Source: Pegea sp. RAD2-039
Lineage: Eukaryota; Chordata; Thaliacea; Salpida; Salpidae
Direction: 5' to 3'
NCBI GenBank assembly: GCA_034620365.1
Contig: JAQGEQ010000305.1
Span: forward strand, 1-64,000
Length of the DNA stretch: 64,000 nucleotides
Below the pieces are notes generated by a model, which searched no databases, was not told the DNA's origin, and worked only from the letters and a program-made list of their open reading frames with translations. This document shows, piece after piece, positions 37,886 to 50,500 of this stretch (positions are counted from its first letter, which is position 1; the number at the start of each line of letters is the position of its first letter). Position numbers and translations under genes: made by a program.

Positions 37886-39059
37886 TGACTTTGTGATAAG
37901 GCAAACTAAAACTAGTAACAGCTAGTACTAAATAAGTCTAGTAAAGTATTACTTTATATTTGGTGTACTTAAAAAAGTTACTTTTAAAACTACTTTTACA
38001 GGAACAACATTTATAGAAAGAAAGGTTGGAAAAAGTTATTAACAGTAAACTGCATGTATAAGAATGAACCAACTTAAACTATATCTTAAAGTAAAACTTT
38101 TATCACAAACATTACTGTTGAAAGGTTTTATGCTAGCTTGTGTCTATAGCATGTTAAAAACATTTTAAAATCTAACTATTGCCCTAACTACCACTACCAC
38201 CTTAACAGGCTCTTGTAATTAATATTAAAAATATTAATGCAATTTTCAATTATATAAAACAGATTTTTATTTGTTTGATTATAAATAGTCTAACATAAAA
38301 TAATTAGCTTATAAAATGTTTTTAGAGAACAATAAGATTATCATTTTCAGATACTTTGCTCTGCAACAGTATATCTTTTTATAATATTTTTTCTAACAGT
38401 TATTGTTTTATTTGATACTTTTACATCTAATCAAAATCAAATTGATCTTCATAATACTGACGAATTTATTAATTTTAGGTTGTAACTTATATTTTTTTGA
38501 ATTTGCAATTTCGAACGGCAATGCTTTTTTGATTAATAATATATATATTACTCTCTAAAGTGTTTTTGACCTTTCTATATTAATTCTACATTGTGATAGT
38601 TAAGACCTTTTCATTATCTGTTCGATCATAATATTTGGTTTTTGATCGCTATAAGAACGTTGAATCTGAGTTGCAGCCATTTATTGAATATGTAAATAAA
38701 TAAGTGATTTAACTGTTAAATATTCTTACATACAAAAGTAGAGTTCCTGATTTAACATTTTTATAATTCTTATTAAACTCATAAATAGCATGGTGTCAAA
38801 AAATGTTAAAACCTATTTCATTCGATGTAATCTATAATTGCTAATAAATAATATGAAATTTGTCAAAAATTGCTTTTATAACTTTGCAAGTATGTTAATG
38901 CTTTAATGATTTTACAAATTATATACTGTAATGTGACTACTTTAAAGCCTTAAAAGGTCGTCTACTTTTTGAGACAAACCTCCGCAAACTTTTTAATGTT
39001 GAAACAGTTTGTATGTATTTCTAAATTTTCAAGAAGTTTGTAATTAAGAAACACGTCTG

Positions 39060-39705
39060 GTAATCTTATAGTCTTCATCTTATTATTTCTTGATAAGTAT
39101 TTTGTAAGTACAAATAAGTAACGTAATCTTAGCGGAATAAAACTGTTTACAAAAATATTTTGTAATTAATAAATTATCCATACACATTTGTAATGTTTGC
39201 TCAACTATGTTTTCTGTTTCTTATCAATTGACAAACCAATAAAAAGTTTAAAAATTACATTTAGTTTTAAGCAAGAGATTGAGAAATTTGAAAATGATTT
39301 GCAAAAGGATTTCGAATTGTTTTTATCTTCAATCGTTAAAACATACTTCCGGGTGGAAAAATGGTCGTAAAAAGAAAAACTTCTTAAGTTATTAATCAAG
39401 TCTTACTCTAGATAGGACTCCTTTAAATATCTGATGATATTGTGCAAAAATCCATCAAATATATAAACAATTTTGTTTTTATTAAAATCAATGTTAAGCT
39501 TTTCTACCTACAAATAAACTGAACAATCACAAATTTGATTGAGGCAAAAGTATTATAAGTTGATGTAGATTAACCAAATCTGAAATCTAAATGACAGCTT
39601 TGAGAGGGCTAAATAGTAAATGTAGTTAGCATAATTTTGTTTAAATTATTTAGAATATTATTTGTTAAATGATACAATAAAAAATTCAACATTTGTAAAA
39701 AAATG
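39060..39705 (+). promoter_or_regulatory. 5' flank of gene B, inverted match to gene A flank
   Basis: Reverse complement of about 10690-11340 with a few percent differences, including the recurrent 64-codon frame on the minus strand (39205-39399) that is conserved only by duplication. It would be the distal upstream region of gene B. The proximal promoter and first exons that still follow it in copy C are deleted here. Confidence 0.5.
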
Positions 39706-40191
39706 ACAGATTTTGTGCATGAATAAGTTTTCTTTTTAATTAAAATGCTTACAATCAAAAGTATTCATTAAAAGTATTCAGTGAATTATTTAAGATAATC
39801 AAAATAAATAAATTTAATAGCTAACTTATCCTACCATCACATATTTGCTTTACTTATTATATTTAACTAAGTTATATGCAAGAAATAATTTTGACTGTTT
39901 ATTGTAGGCTTGGATTATGTAATGAACAAAGAAGCAGGCCGGCATAAATTTCTATTCGAAAAGACAATTAATTAGTTAAGAAGTTGTTTGTAAAATGGTT
40001 TTTGTGGTTTCTTTTAAAAATTACTTCTAATAAAATCTTTATGAAACTTTATTTTAACTAGCTCAAGTAAGTAAAAGAATTAATCTAACTGACCAAAACT
40101 GTGTCAGTTTATTTTTTGCTTGAATATAAACGTATTTTAAACATTATTTTTCAAGATGAATAAACTTGATAAACAATTTAAATATTTTTAG

Positions 40192-41813
40192 TTACTAAAA
40201 TGTTTGAGGATAGTGTCGCTCCGAATAAGTTCAATGCTACTATTCAACGTATTCAACGAGTATTTAATTATCCACAAAAGTACTCATACACAGTTAAGAT
40301 TGGAGTTGTTGTGTCTGCAGAAGTTGTAAGAAAACATTCAACCATAGGTATTGATAGCTGGATCAACTACTTGGTTTACGAGGTATATTAATTTTCTAAT
40401 GATTTGATTTTACTAAGTAGTAATTATAAGTTAGTATAAAAGTAATAATTTTTTACAAAATTCTTATTGATAAAATATTTTCAAGACAAATAGACTGTTT
40501 CAACACATTCAACTTAAACGAAAGGGGTTAGACATAAAGATTAGTTTGGAAAAGATTATGAAGCTAGATCTTGCTCAGGTATTAAAAATTCTTTAATTTT
40601 TACTTTAATCCAAACACTATCACTTGCTGATTTTGTGCAAACACGGTTGCAAGTTACAAACGATTTCACTTTTCGAACAGAGTAAAAACGTTCATCGAGT
40701 TGCAGTTAATTCTGGTTTAGAGGCTGTGATGTCACATCTTCAATTAGAAGCACAAGCTGAAATAGATGAGTTAGATATCGTAATTCTACTCGCAAACGAA
40801 AACTACGTAATGAAAAGTAAATATCTAATTTGATTGGTTCAATTACCATTACTTTTGTATGCATTTTTTAGAAATGAATTTTAAAAGATTTGTTTGCGAA
40901 GAAGAAACTCCAATTTATAGCATACAAGATTCAGGCTCATCTACAATACTCAGACTGACACAAAGCATTGCATTTGCGTATGTTTAACTTTGGTTTATAG
41001 ATTATAATTATAGATAATGGATTTTATTTTTATTTTTTCTGTAGGCTTCACGTTGTCCCAGTTGAATTTACAACTTGTAAATTTCGGCAACACGACTTTG
41101 TCACCTCTATTTTGAAACTACCACGACTTAACTCTTTGCAATGGTCAAAATGTTCTATTGCTTCTCTTGAAAAAAGCTCGTAAGTTAATTGCTTTTAAAT
41201 CAATGTGTCAAATAGAATATTGTTTTATTAATAACTTATATACTTGATAAAAAAACATATTTTTGATACAATTTTCAGACGTCTTACATGCTTAGTTAAT
41301 AAGCAAGTCAAGCCTCTGGGCCAATTTGAAGCTTATCCAGGAAAATTCTTTTCACATAATGCACAATGTTTTAGACTGTGGGGTAATGGTGCAGTTATTG
41401 CTCCTCAGGTAAATATCTAGGTTCTTAACTGAGAAAATAACAGATTTTCTTAAATTCGATAAAAGCTAATGAATTGTTTTGTTCTTACACTGATATAAGA
41501 AACTTATACAGAAATATAAATTTCGTTAAGGCTCAGTTGTAAAACTATCTAAAAATAGATTTCTTTTAGATGCTTACAAACATCTGTGGTAAACTTTGGT
41601 GTATGAAGCCGATTACTTTTATTTCGCAAGAAGCTGTGTTCTCTGAAGGTAGTGTTGTTCTAAGTGGAACTAAATGCGGACCAAATAGTGTAAGTACACA
41701 CTTTTAACTTTCTATGATGTATTCTACAGTTTCTGAAACAACTTTCACAACTTCTTGCTTTACAGTTTTGTATAAGAGGTTGTTGTTGGATTACTTTGGG
41801 ATTTGCTGGTTGA
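40192..41813 (+). pseudogene. ADAMTS-like gene B, truncated at both ends
   Basis: Seven exons equivalent to coding exons 7-13 of gene A remain (40192-40382, 40486-40578, 40654-40816, 40872-40977, 41045-41179, 41279-41408, 41570-41689), plus the first five codons of the next exon from 41766. Signal peptide and prodomain exons are deleted. At the 3' side the exon breaks off after FCIRG, and 10 foreign residues lead to a stop at 41811. The reading frame inside is intact, and an ATG at 40200 could start a cytosolic product of about 321 aa holding the dead metalloprotease and disintegrin-like parts. Without a secretion signal, a disulfide-rich domain would not fold normally, so I call it a pseudogene. 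It is almost base-identical to the same part of gene C. Confidence 0.75.
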
Positions 41814-42445
41814 ATTTTTTGATCAGCTGTAGCTTGTATTGGTAACAAAGATTGAGAAGTCTGTGACGTGGTAGGAATGAGGCGTACTGTGCAAGGTGCC
41901 CTTGTGTTGGTGTTTTGATTGATGGTTTGAATTGTAAAAGTTTGGTTGTTGTTGCCAACTAGCTTGTTAGTTGCTTGAGTGGTTTGAAATTGAAAATTTG
42001 CTGAAGATTTTGGTTGTTTCTTGATTGAAGTTGTAAAATTTATCGTTTTTACTAAATTATTGTTGGGTGGTAACACAGAAAGCTTGACTGGTTGCTTGTT
42101 GGGTGAAATGGGAATTTTAAAACCACTTTTAATAGGAGACAACGTAACTGAGTTTTTCGATAAAGGAATTGTCTTTATATTGCGATTTGAATTTCGAACA
42201 ATTACTTTAGTAAGAAATGGTGGCTTCTTGTTTGTTACTAATGGTACTCTGGTTGGTTGAGTGGTAACTAATGGAGATTGTTGCATCACTACTTGTACCG
42301 GTGGAGTTGCCATGACAACTTTCTCTTCTGAAATATTGATTAATGATGATGGTGTAGAAGCATGTGTTGACTCATTTTCAGCTTTGATTATTTTAATCAT
42401 CTCATTATTGCATTCTAAATCCATTTGCTCATTTGATTCAGTCAT
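41660..42445 (-). CDS. truncated LIN54-like N-terminal region, chimeric tail (copy 1)
   Basis: Open frame of 261 codons. Residues 1 to about 221 are low-complexity and rich in Thr, Gln, Pro, Asn and Val, with FKIPISPNKQPVKLSVL and CTVRLIPTTSQTS. These resemble the N-terminal half of the DREAM-complex protein LIN54 (SPLKSPNK and YVRL-type motifs), but such sequence is weak evidence. The Cys-rich CXC DNA-binding domain that would prove it is absent. From about residue 222 the frame runs into antisense of ADAMTS-like exons (RSCESCFRNC and on), so the native C-terminus is lost at a breakpoint near 41780. An acceptor just upstream of the ATG (about 42480) suggests a 5'-UTR intron. Converges with and overlaps gene B. 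Confidence 0.45.
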   Translation of the reverse strand: MTESNEQMDLECNNEMIKIIKAENESTHASTPSSLINISEEKVVMATPPVQVVMQQSPLVTTQPTRVPLVTNKKPPFLTKVIVRNSNRNIKTIPLSKNSVTLSPIKSGFKIPISPNKQPVKLSVLPPNNNLVKTINFTTSIKKQPKSSANFQFQTTQATNKLVGNNNQTFTIQTINQNTNTRAPCTVRLIPTTSQTSQSLLPIQATADQKIQPANPKVIQQQPLIQNCKARSCESCFRNCRIHHRKLKVCTYTIWSAFSST

Positions 42446-45400
42446 TTTACAATAAAGTACTTAATTATTGCTATTGTCTAAAAAATAAAACAAAATAAAA
42501 GCTGGTTATAAGTCTTATAATAATTTAAAGCTTTAAGACATAACAAGTCAAGATGAAAAATAGATAAAATTGTTGTCAACTTCAAACCTGGGTTATTACA
42601 ACATTGATTCTCAATTTCTATAGAGCGAGAGAGAGTAAATATCAAAATAAAATTGAGGGAAATTCTCTGAAAAAAAAACTTATAAAAAAAAAAAAAACAA
42701 ATAATTTGTATAATGATCAAATGAAACAGATAAGTGTTTTGTTGAATCAGATAAGTCATTAAAACTGTTTACAAGCACATGATCTATTTAGAAAACAGGT
42801 TTTGTTGACAAGGTTTGGATGGCTGAAGAGCTTTCACAGGTTTTGCAGTTGAAAGTTTACAAAACAAAAGTATAATCAAAACAAAATAGTGAATCAAAAA
42901 AAATAAAACAAAATACAAAATTTTTAGAAATCAAATACTTAAAAAGTAACAATTTTTATATTAATAAAAATGAAAATATTTAAGCTGTCAATTAAAAAAC
43001 ATAAAATATTTTAAATATATAATACTACAGAGTAAATTCAAAATATATAAAACAAAATATAACCAACAATATTACTTATTTTTCTACAAAATCATAAAAA
43101 GATAAGATTATCAAAAATTAAAATATAAATAAGAACATCATATAAACATACCAGTAAAAAGATATGAAATCACAAACAAACTTTTATGATATTTATCTAT
43201 ATCATAAAAACCTAATATAATCAGATAAATCTCATTAAACTAATAAGTTAAAAAAACTTTAGAGTAACATAAACACAAAGGGTAATAATAACAAACTAAA
43301 ATTTCTAATAAACAAATCATTTTAAAATAAATTAATTACATTTAAATAAAGAGCCAAATAGATAATTAAACACTTTCAACTACACTTTTATAAATATATC
43401 ATGCAACATTTTGTGATTATAATTATAAAATGTAAGATTAATTTTTATAAATCACAAAATCATAATTTTGAACTACTAAAAAACTAAAAAATATGAGAAC
43501 CATAAAAAATAAATTTCTATACTCAAAACATTATTAAAAATAAGAATAACTAATATATAATAAAAGTTTTAATATAAATTATTTAAAACTTAACATACAG
43601 GTAAAAACAAAAATAAAAACAAAATATAAGTTATACATTCAACATTAAAAAAAAAACTTTTATATAAGATTTTATATAAATACAATTTAATTTATATCAA
43701 ATTCAATTATTATTTAATAAATTATTCAAAAAGTTATCTAATTAAGTGCATAAAAGGTTATTTAGTAAATAAATTTTCATTTGAATAATTATAATTAAAG
43801 AAAGAATTACAAATAATATAAATAAAAAAGTGATCAATATAAAAAAAATTATAATTCAAATTCCTACAAATAGAAATAAATTGTTTATTTATCTATGAAA
43901 GGAAAATAATTCAAAATGTAAAATTATAAACTAAATTATTTTTTTGTCAATAAACTGATATCATTGTTACTTTGAAGAATTTGCAAATAAAATTTATATA
44001 GATTAAAATATTTATATGAAAAATTGAAAAAAAAATCTATTATATTCGTAAAAAATAAATTTTATTACTTTTAAAATGATTAAAAACATTTTGTCGGTCT
44101 AGGCCTAAAAGTAAAAATGCCTTAAAACCACAAATGCTACTGTAAAACAAAGTAAAATATTCAAAAAAAAAGAAAACAAACTATTTTACAAAACATTGAA
44201 AAACTTTTAACCTAATTTATATAGAAAACTTCAAACACAAAGATAATTCGAGTAAGTATATATAATGCAACAACAACAGAAGATAGAGCTTCTCACAATA
44301 TCAGAACTTCCCGCCCTAGGCTTACTTGCATTTACCGAGTATTTTTTGTCTATAATCGTAACGTAAATTTTCGCTGCAGCGATATGATATTTTTTAAAGA
44401 ACTTCAAGCTGTAGAATGATAGTTACTTAATAATATCTAGAGAAAAAAAAATACTTTTGTTACCTCCAATAAGGTGCAAATAAAATTAATTCATAAAGAT
44501 AAAATTGCCGAAAACAATATCTTATAAGGGCTTAAAATTTGTTAATAGATACTATACATATACTTAATTAATTAAAATGATTTAGTGTTTGTAATATAGA
44601 AAAAACAAACTGTATGTTGTATTATAAATAGTGAAAAGATTGGACAAAAGCATAAGTAACACATTATTAGGGTAAGCTTTGTCCTAGTTTAATCAAAATT
44701 CATGCAGACCATAATAATGACAGCTATAGTAAAAACCTTGATTTAATCTAAAAAAAAACTTAAGGTTAATTACGGTTTAAAACCAAATAGATATATCATT
44801 TATCGTTTTGGAAAATTAGACATTAGAATAAAGCGGAAACTTATTTAAAAAATTAATTTTAAAATAACTTTGTTTAAATTTGGATGTTCTATTTAAATAA
44901 ATCTTAGTTGGAAGTAACTGTTGTCAAGACTTAGAAAAGACAGCAGCAATCTTGCAACCAGATTTTTTGCGAAAATGTTTTAGTTGAAAATATCAGAATA
45001 TCTATAAAAACTAATAATAAAATGCAAAATTTTGCAAGTAAATATTTTTTTAATTTTTAAAAGTAAAAAAACAAAAGATTTTGTTGCAAAATTTTAAATA
45101 ATTCTTTGAATTACAACTTATAATCATTTGAATTATCATAAATAATACTTGAAAAATTTACAAGTTGCAAGTTACTTTTGACTAAAACTAATTCAAGATT
45201 GCACAATTAACTCTAAAGTTAGGTACGTTCCTTCCGCTTAGGTACATTTGAGTAGCATTGTCATCGAGAGTGAAACATTTAGTATCTAATGTAACCAATT
45301 CAAAGCTTATATCACTTTATTTTAAAAGTGAAAAAATATCGAATTAACTTTACTTCTTTTCGTGTTTTTTATTATTGTTTCGGATCTTTTTTAGCTGGCT

Positions 45401-46270
45401 CTATTTTTATTTTATCCTAATTTAAATAAACTATTTCTTTAGTTTTAAATTTGTTTTACTTTTCTTCCAAATTTTAGTTAAGTTTTATTTAAATATTTAT
45501 TAGTTTGGTTTATTTAATTTCCTGCTTTAAAGTGGTACAACTTCTACACTTTAACCATAGAAAGTTCTTATGTTTATTGAACTGAACTTTTTTCAAATAT
45601 TTTTTGGCATTTTTTCATTACCACGTAAAATTGTAATATTGTTCAGGAAGTAAACTTCCCGAAAACCTTTTACGCCATTTTAAGTGTAAACTTTTGTTTT
45701 TCTACTTTTTTTAACTTCTTAAAAATGTGTTACATCTGATATCGATTGTAATCTTCTTTTATTTATTTAAACATAGACAACTCAATCGTCTGATAATCAT
45801 CTTTTTTCATCCTGTAATCTACATCAATTTAGTGATGTAATTTAGTGATTAAAAATCCTTAATTGACTTTCACAAATCCTTCAATTATAAATTATTTAAG
45901 TTTCAATTATTTACATTATTCTTTTTTTAAATTAAATATATACCATTATCAAAACTATTTTTTGTATTTAATAAAATGCAAATTTCATTTTGAAATTTAT
46001 CAAAGTACTGTTCATCATATATAAAAAGACTGAGTTAAAATATTTTAATTACTTCTTTATCTTTAAAGCTTATGAATTGGAAAATCTGTTTAAGTGAAAT
46101 ATATATTTTCTGATCACGTTAATAGCTAAGACATTTTAATTATCTTTTCATAACATTTTTATAAACAAACTTCAGTTTTACTATCAGCAAATATAGAATC
46201 ACAAATAATATAAAATGATTCTCAATTATTATAAAAAACCAATGAAAAGACATAAGAGCTTTAATAAAAC
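42446..46270. other. intergenic in block G, copy 1
   Basis: Extremely AT-rich, with no coding exon found. One less AT-rich islet at about 44265-44385 contains TTCCCGCC (44308, an E2F-type site) and CTGCAGCG. It could be the promoter of the LIN54-like gene about 1.9 kb downstream on the minus strand. A 33-codon frame there (from 44272) is too short to call. The same islet is at about 58831-58951. Confidence 0.4.
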
Positions 46271-46274
46271 GAAC

Positions 46275-47030
46275 TTGGTCAGTGGTGTCACAGTCGCCGT
46301 GGCGTTATAGCATGTATTTGGTGAGCCACATGCCCAGTGACTTATTGGGTCCTATAGTTGGAAGTTTCTGTTCACGCCCCCAAACTTTCTGAGTAGGTAT
46401 AAACGCTTGAGTAAGTACTGCCGTCTTCTTTAGAGCATAGCCCATTAAGGCAGCATTTGCTTGGATTGTGGTCATCGCTATCACTGGAGATATTCTAGAA
46501 TTTTCTGATCGATCTGAGCCCAAGTACACTCCTGTCACGTGAATCAAAAGATGCAATGCTGAAGATGCTATGGCGGAGTAAGGGGATTTAGATGACAAAC
46601 AGGTAGGAGTAAAGAGTTGATTTCTTTTCCATTAGTTCTTCCCTCAAGTTATATTAGCTCAGACGACACACATTACATCTTAATAAGCCCATATCGCCTG
46701 GTACGTTAATCGTTCTCATATCACACAGTTAGTGCATGAAACCAGCTGCCATCAAACATTGCCATGTCAGAATCACTCGCATTGTTCAAAAAGAAGTTGA
46801 ACCTTTTCAATATTGTCACAATTGTCATTTCTAAACTGTGATTATATCTTTTTTTTATTATTACTATAATTCTGTGTAATTTTCCACTAATAAGTTTAGG
46901 GGACTTCCGAAATGCCACGTGTTACATCTTTTGCTTTCTATAATTTTGACTTGATAGATATTATTTTATGAGAATGTGTGTTAGCGAAAGGTGCTCTCTT
47001 CAGCTACCCTCTTTCGCATGGATTGTAATA
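46275..47030 (-). repeat. unclassified repeat in block G, copy 1
   Basis: Less AT-rich than its surroundings. On the minus strand its middle (46612-46835) matches the repeat at 18845-19144, and a 97-codon open frame follows (46305-46598, with VTGVYLGSDRSENSRISP). I do not recognise that frame. Because part of the unit is dispersed in the window, a mobile-element or processed-transcript origin is more likely than a host gene. Repeated at 60841-61596. Confidence 0.45.
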
Positions 47031-47525
47031 AATAAATTATTTTTATTATCCATCAAATAATTTCTTCAAAATTTTAATAACAAATGTTAAATCATGTTTT
47101 GTTGTAAGATTTTTAAAATCTAAACGTTTTTGAAAAAAGAAACTTTACCAGCTGTACATTTTGAAAAAAGATTGGTAGCTGAACCATTATTTCATTTCAA
47201 ATTTTTCAACTGAACAAAAAAAAAAATAGTTTTTCAAAGATTTTCAAAAATACTTGTAGTTTTTAGCAGAGAAATTTTTTTCTAACTTAAAAATTTCAAA
47301 CTCTCATTTAACATTTATATTACTTGTTTCTTCAAATAGTTTCACGAAAATGAGTTCCACGAATCTTGAATAAAAGCCTCTATTCATCAGCCTCTCACAG
47401 AATATATATGTACATACAATTTATCGCCAAATCAATTTCCGTTACGGTTTTTCACATTTTCTTCTTAATGGTTTCTCAACTTTCTAAAAGTGTATAGCAA
47501 TTGCTAAAAAGTAAAACATTTGTTG

Positions 47526-50500
47526 TTGAATTGCTTAAAATATCTGCCTTTTTTTTACAAAGATTGATAAGTTTTTTTTAATTATTTGAACATTTTCTTA
47601 CCACAAATGTTGAATTTTTTATTGTATCATTTAACAAATAATGTTCTAATTAAGTTAAACGAAATTATGCTAGCTACATTTACAGTTTAGCCCTGTCAAA
47701 GCTGTCATTTAGATTTCAGAGTTGATTAATCTACATCAACTTATAATACTTTTGCCACAATCAAATTTGTGATTGTTCAGTTCATTTGTAAGTAAAAAAA
47801 CTAAACATTGATTATAATATAACAAAATTGTTTATATATTTGTTTGGCTAATTGTCATACAAAATGATCGGATATCTAAAAGATGCACTTTTAAGAGTAA
47901 CATTGGCTTAATTATTTAAGAAATTCAATCAAAAGGATTAATGAAATAAAAATAAAAAAAAAATGAATTAGAAATTCAAAAGTATGGCAAAAATTTGGAA
48001 TTTCATGTGAGTTGGGACAATTTATTAATTACGAAATAATTTTCAAATACTTTTAGCTTAGTCCAACAAGATTACATATGGTAGGTTATTTATTTTGCTC
48101 TTAAATAGAAATTATCAAGAAATAGTGAAACGGAGACTGTATTATTATCAGACGGTTTCACAAGATTTTTGAAAATTTAGAAATACAGACAATGTTCCAA
48201 CATTTATGCATTTGTGAAAGTTTGTTTAAAAAATGCAGGTAACTTTTTAAGGCTTTAAAACATTAAATATTACAATTTGTATTCTTAATGATCATTAAAG
48301 TAATTACAAAATTCTAAAAATAGTTTTTAAGAAACTTTATTGTATTAACTACCACTTAAATTTTATGATATGAAATATAATATGAAATGAATCAGTCTTT
48401 AAAATTTAATGAGAGTATAGTGTTTATGAGTTTAATAAAATTTTACGAAAGTAATAAATAAAAGAAGTATATTTCTAAACATTGCAAGGTGGTCATTTAA
48501 GCACATTTTTATGTTTGTAAATATCTTTATAGTTTTGCAAACTGTATAAATTCTAATAAATACTAATATGTTTACGATCTTTATCTGCTAAATTAACTGA
48601 CAATACACAAATTTGGAACAAAGCTATCTTTACTTTTATTCAAAAAAGAGGTCCCAGAAATACTGCACTTTACTATACACCAGTTTCATTGACCTCAGTT
48701 ATCTGTAGAACTTAAGAACATCTCATTCACAATCATTTGACCAGTCTCTTGTTGGAGGACCACTTGAAATGGGATACCCAGCATTGCAATGTGAAACAGA
48801 GTTCTTCCATAAGTCAACATCTCTTTTTTCTTAATAAAGTTCTACCCCGTTATAAAAGTAATACTCCTTGTGACATTATATATCTCGGTTTTACTAAAGC
48901 TGTCCAACACAACAAACTAATTCTTGTTTGAAAAGATTTAAAAATAAACCTTCTATAGAAATAAACAAATTTATCTTTAAGTGTATTGAAGATTAATTGT
49001 GAGGTAAAACCAGCGGACGCATGAAGAAAGATCTTTATCTACACCCAGTCAAGTCACCAGTAGTGCTCCTCAGGGTTCCGTTCTGGATCCCCTTTTGGTT
49101 TTGCTTCTTATTGAAGATCTTATCAAAGAACGTTTGTAGTAGATGATGATAGTATTTTAGTGTATGCAGATGATAGTTAGCTACTGTCTTGCAATCCTTT
49201 GCAACTTCAACCAGCTATACACGTTGTAGAAGTCTGGTTTATGAACTGGTAGCTCAGAATTCAGCCCACAAAGTCTGAACTTATATCTTTCTCTTGTCAA
49301 CCAGCTGAACATTCACACATATGCAGCAAATTCTGAATTGACTGACTTTGTGATAAGGCAAACTAAAACTAGTAACAGCTAGTACTAAATAAGTCTAGTA
49401 AAGTATTACTTTATATTTGGTGTACTTAAAAAAGTTACTTTTAAAACTACTTTTACAGGAACAACATTTATAGAAAGAAAGGTTGGAAAAAGTTATTAAC
49501 AGTAAACTGCATGTATGAGAATGAACCAACTTAAACTATATCTTAAAGTAAAACTTTTATCACAAACATTACTGTTGAAAGGTTTTATGCTAGCTTGTGT
49601 CTATAGCATGTTAAAAACATTTTAAAATCTAACTATTGCCCTAACTACCACTACCACCTTAACAGGCTCTTGTAATTAATATTAAAAATATTAATGCAAT
49701 TTTCAATTATATAAAACAGATTTTTATTTGTTTGATTATAAATAGTCTAACATAAAATAATTAGCTTATAAAATGTTTTTAGAGAACAATAAAATTATCA
49801 TTTTCAGATACTTTGCTCTGCAACAGTATATCTTTTTATAATATTTTTTCTAACAGTTATTGTTTTATTTGATACTTTTACATCTTATCAAAATCAAATT
49901 GATCTTCATAATACTGACGAATTTATTAATTTTAGGTTGTAACTTATATTTTTTTGAATTTGCAATTTCGAACGGCAATGCTTTTTTGATTAATAATATA
50001 TATATTACTCTCTAAAGTGTTTTTGACCTTTCTATATTAATTCTACATTGTGATAGTTAAGACCTTTTCATTATCTGTTCGATCATAATATTTGGTTTTT
50101 GATCGCTATAAGAACGTTGAATCTGAGTTGCAGCCATTTATTGAATATGTAAATAAGTAAGTGATTTAACTGTTAAATATTCTTACATACAAAAGTAGAG
50201 TTCCTGATTTAACATTTTTATAATTCTTATTAAACTCATAAATAGCATGGTGTCAAAAAATGTTAAAACCTATTTCATTCGATGTAATCTATAATTGCTA
50301 ATAAATAATATGAAATTTGTCAAAAATTGCTTTTATAACTTTGCAAGTATGTTAATGCTTTAATGATTTTACAAATTATATACTGTAATGTGACTACTTT
50401 AAAGCCTTAAAAGGTCGTCTACTTTTTGAGACAAACCTCCGCAAACTTTTTAATGTTGAAACAGTTTGTATGTATTTCTAAATTTTCAAGAAGTTTGTAA

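Larger units (their letters stand above)
36069..39719. repeat. segmental duplication block R, copy 1
   Basis: Near-identical to 47526-51176 (constant offset 11457), with scattered single-base changes. A third copy enters at the right edge. The block is the intergenic region between two head-to-head ADAMTS-like genes. Its left arm (about 36140-36720) and right arm (about 39060-39705, inverted) are themselves related, because each is the 5' flank of a paralogue. The middle carries a dead reverse transcriptase. At 39720-39723 four unrelated bases join R directly to block G. Confidence 0.9.
39724..47524. repeat. segmental duplication block G, copy 1
   Basis: Matches 54290-62090 at a constant offset of 14566, with only rare single-base differences over 7.8 kb. 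It holds the 3' part of an ADAMTS-like gene (B), a truncated LIN54-like gene on the other strand, about 3.8 kb of AT-rich DNA and an unclassified repeat. It begins inside the intron after the 6th coding exon of the A/C gene model. Confidence 0.95.

Noticed and set aside
42021-42455. Plus-strand frames of 79 and 64 codons (also 56587-57021)
   Set aside because: Antisense shadows of the LIN54-like frame, whose codon pattern is the convincing one.
42478-42759. 93-codon minus-strand frame rich in Phe and Ile (also 57044-57325)
   Set aside because: Composed of AT-rich homopolymer translation; no splice or protein similarity.
39724-47524. Treating the two G blocks as a pure haplotype-assembly artefact
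   Set aside because: The flanking junctions differ between the copies (deletion with filler, direct join, linker plus foldback), which simple haplotype duplication would not give; it still needs read support.
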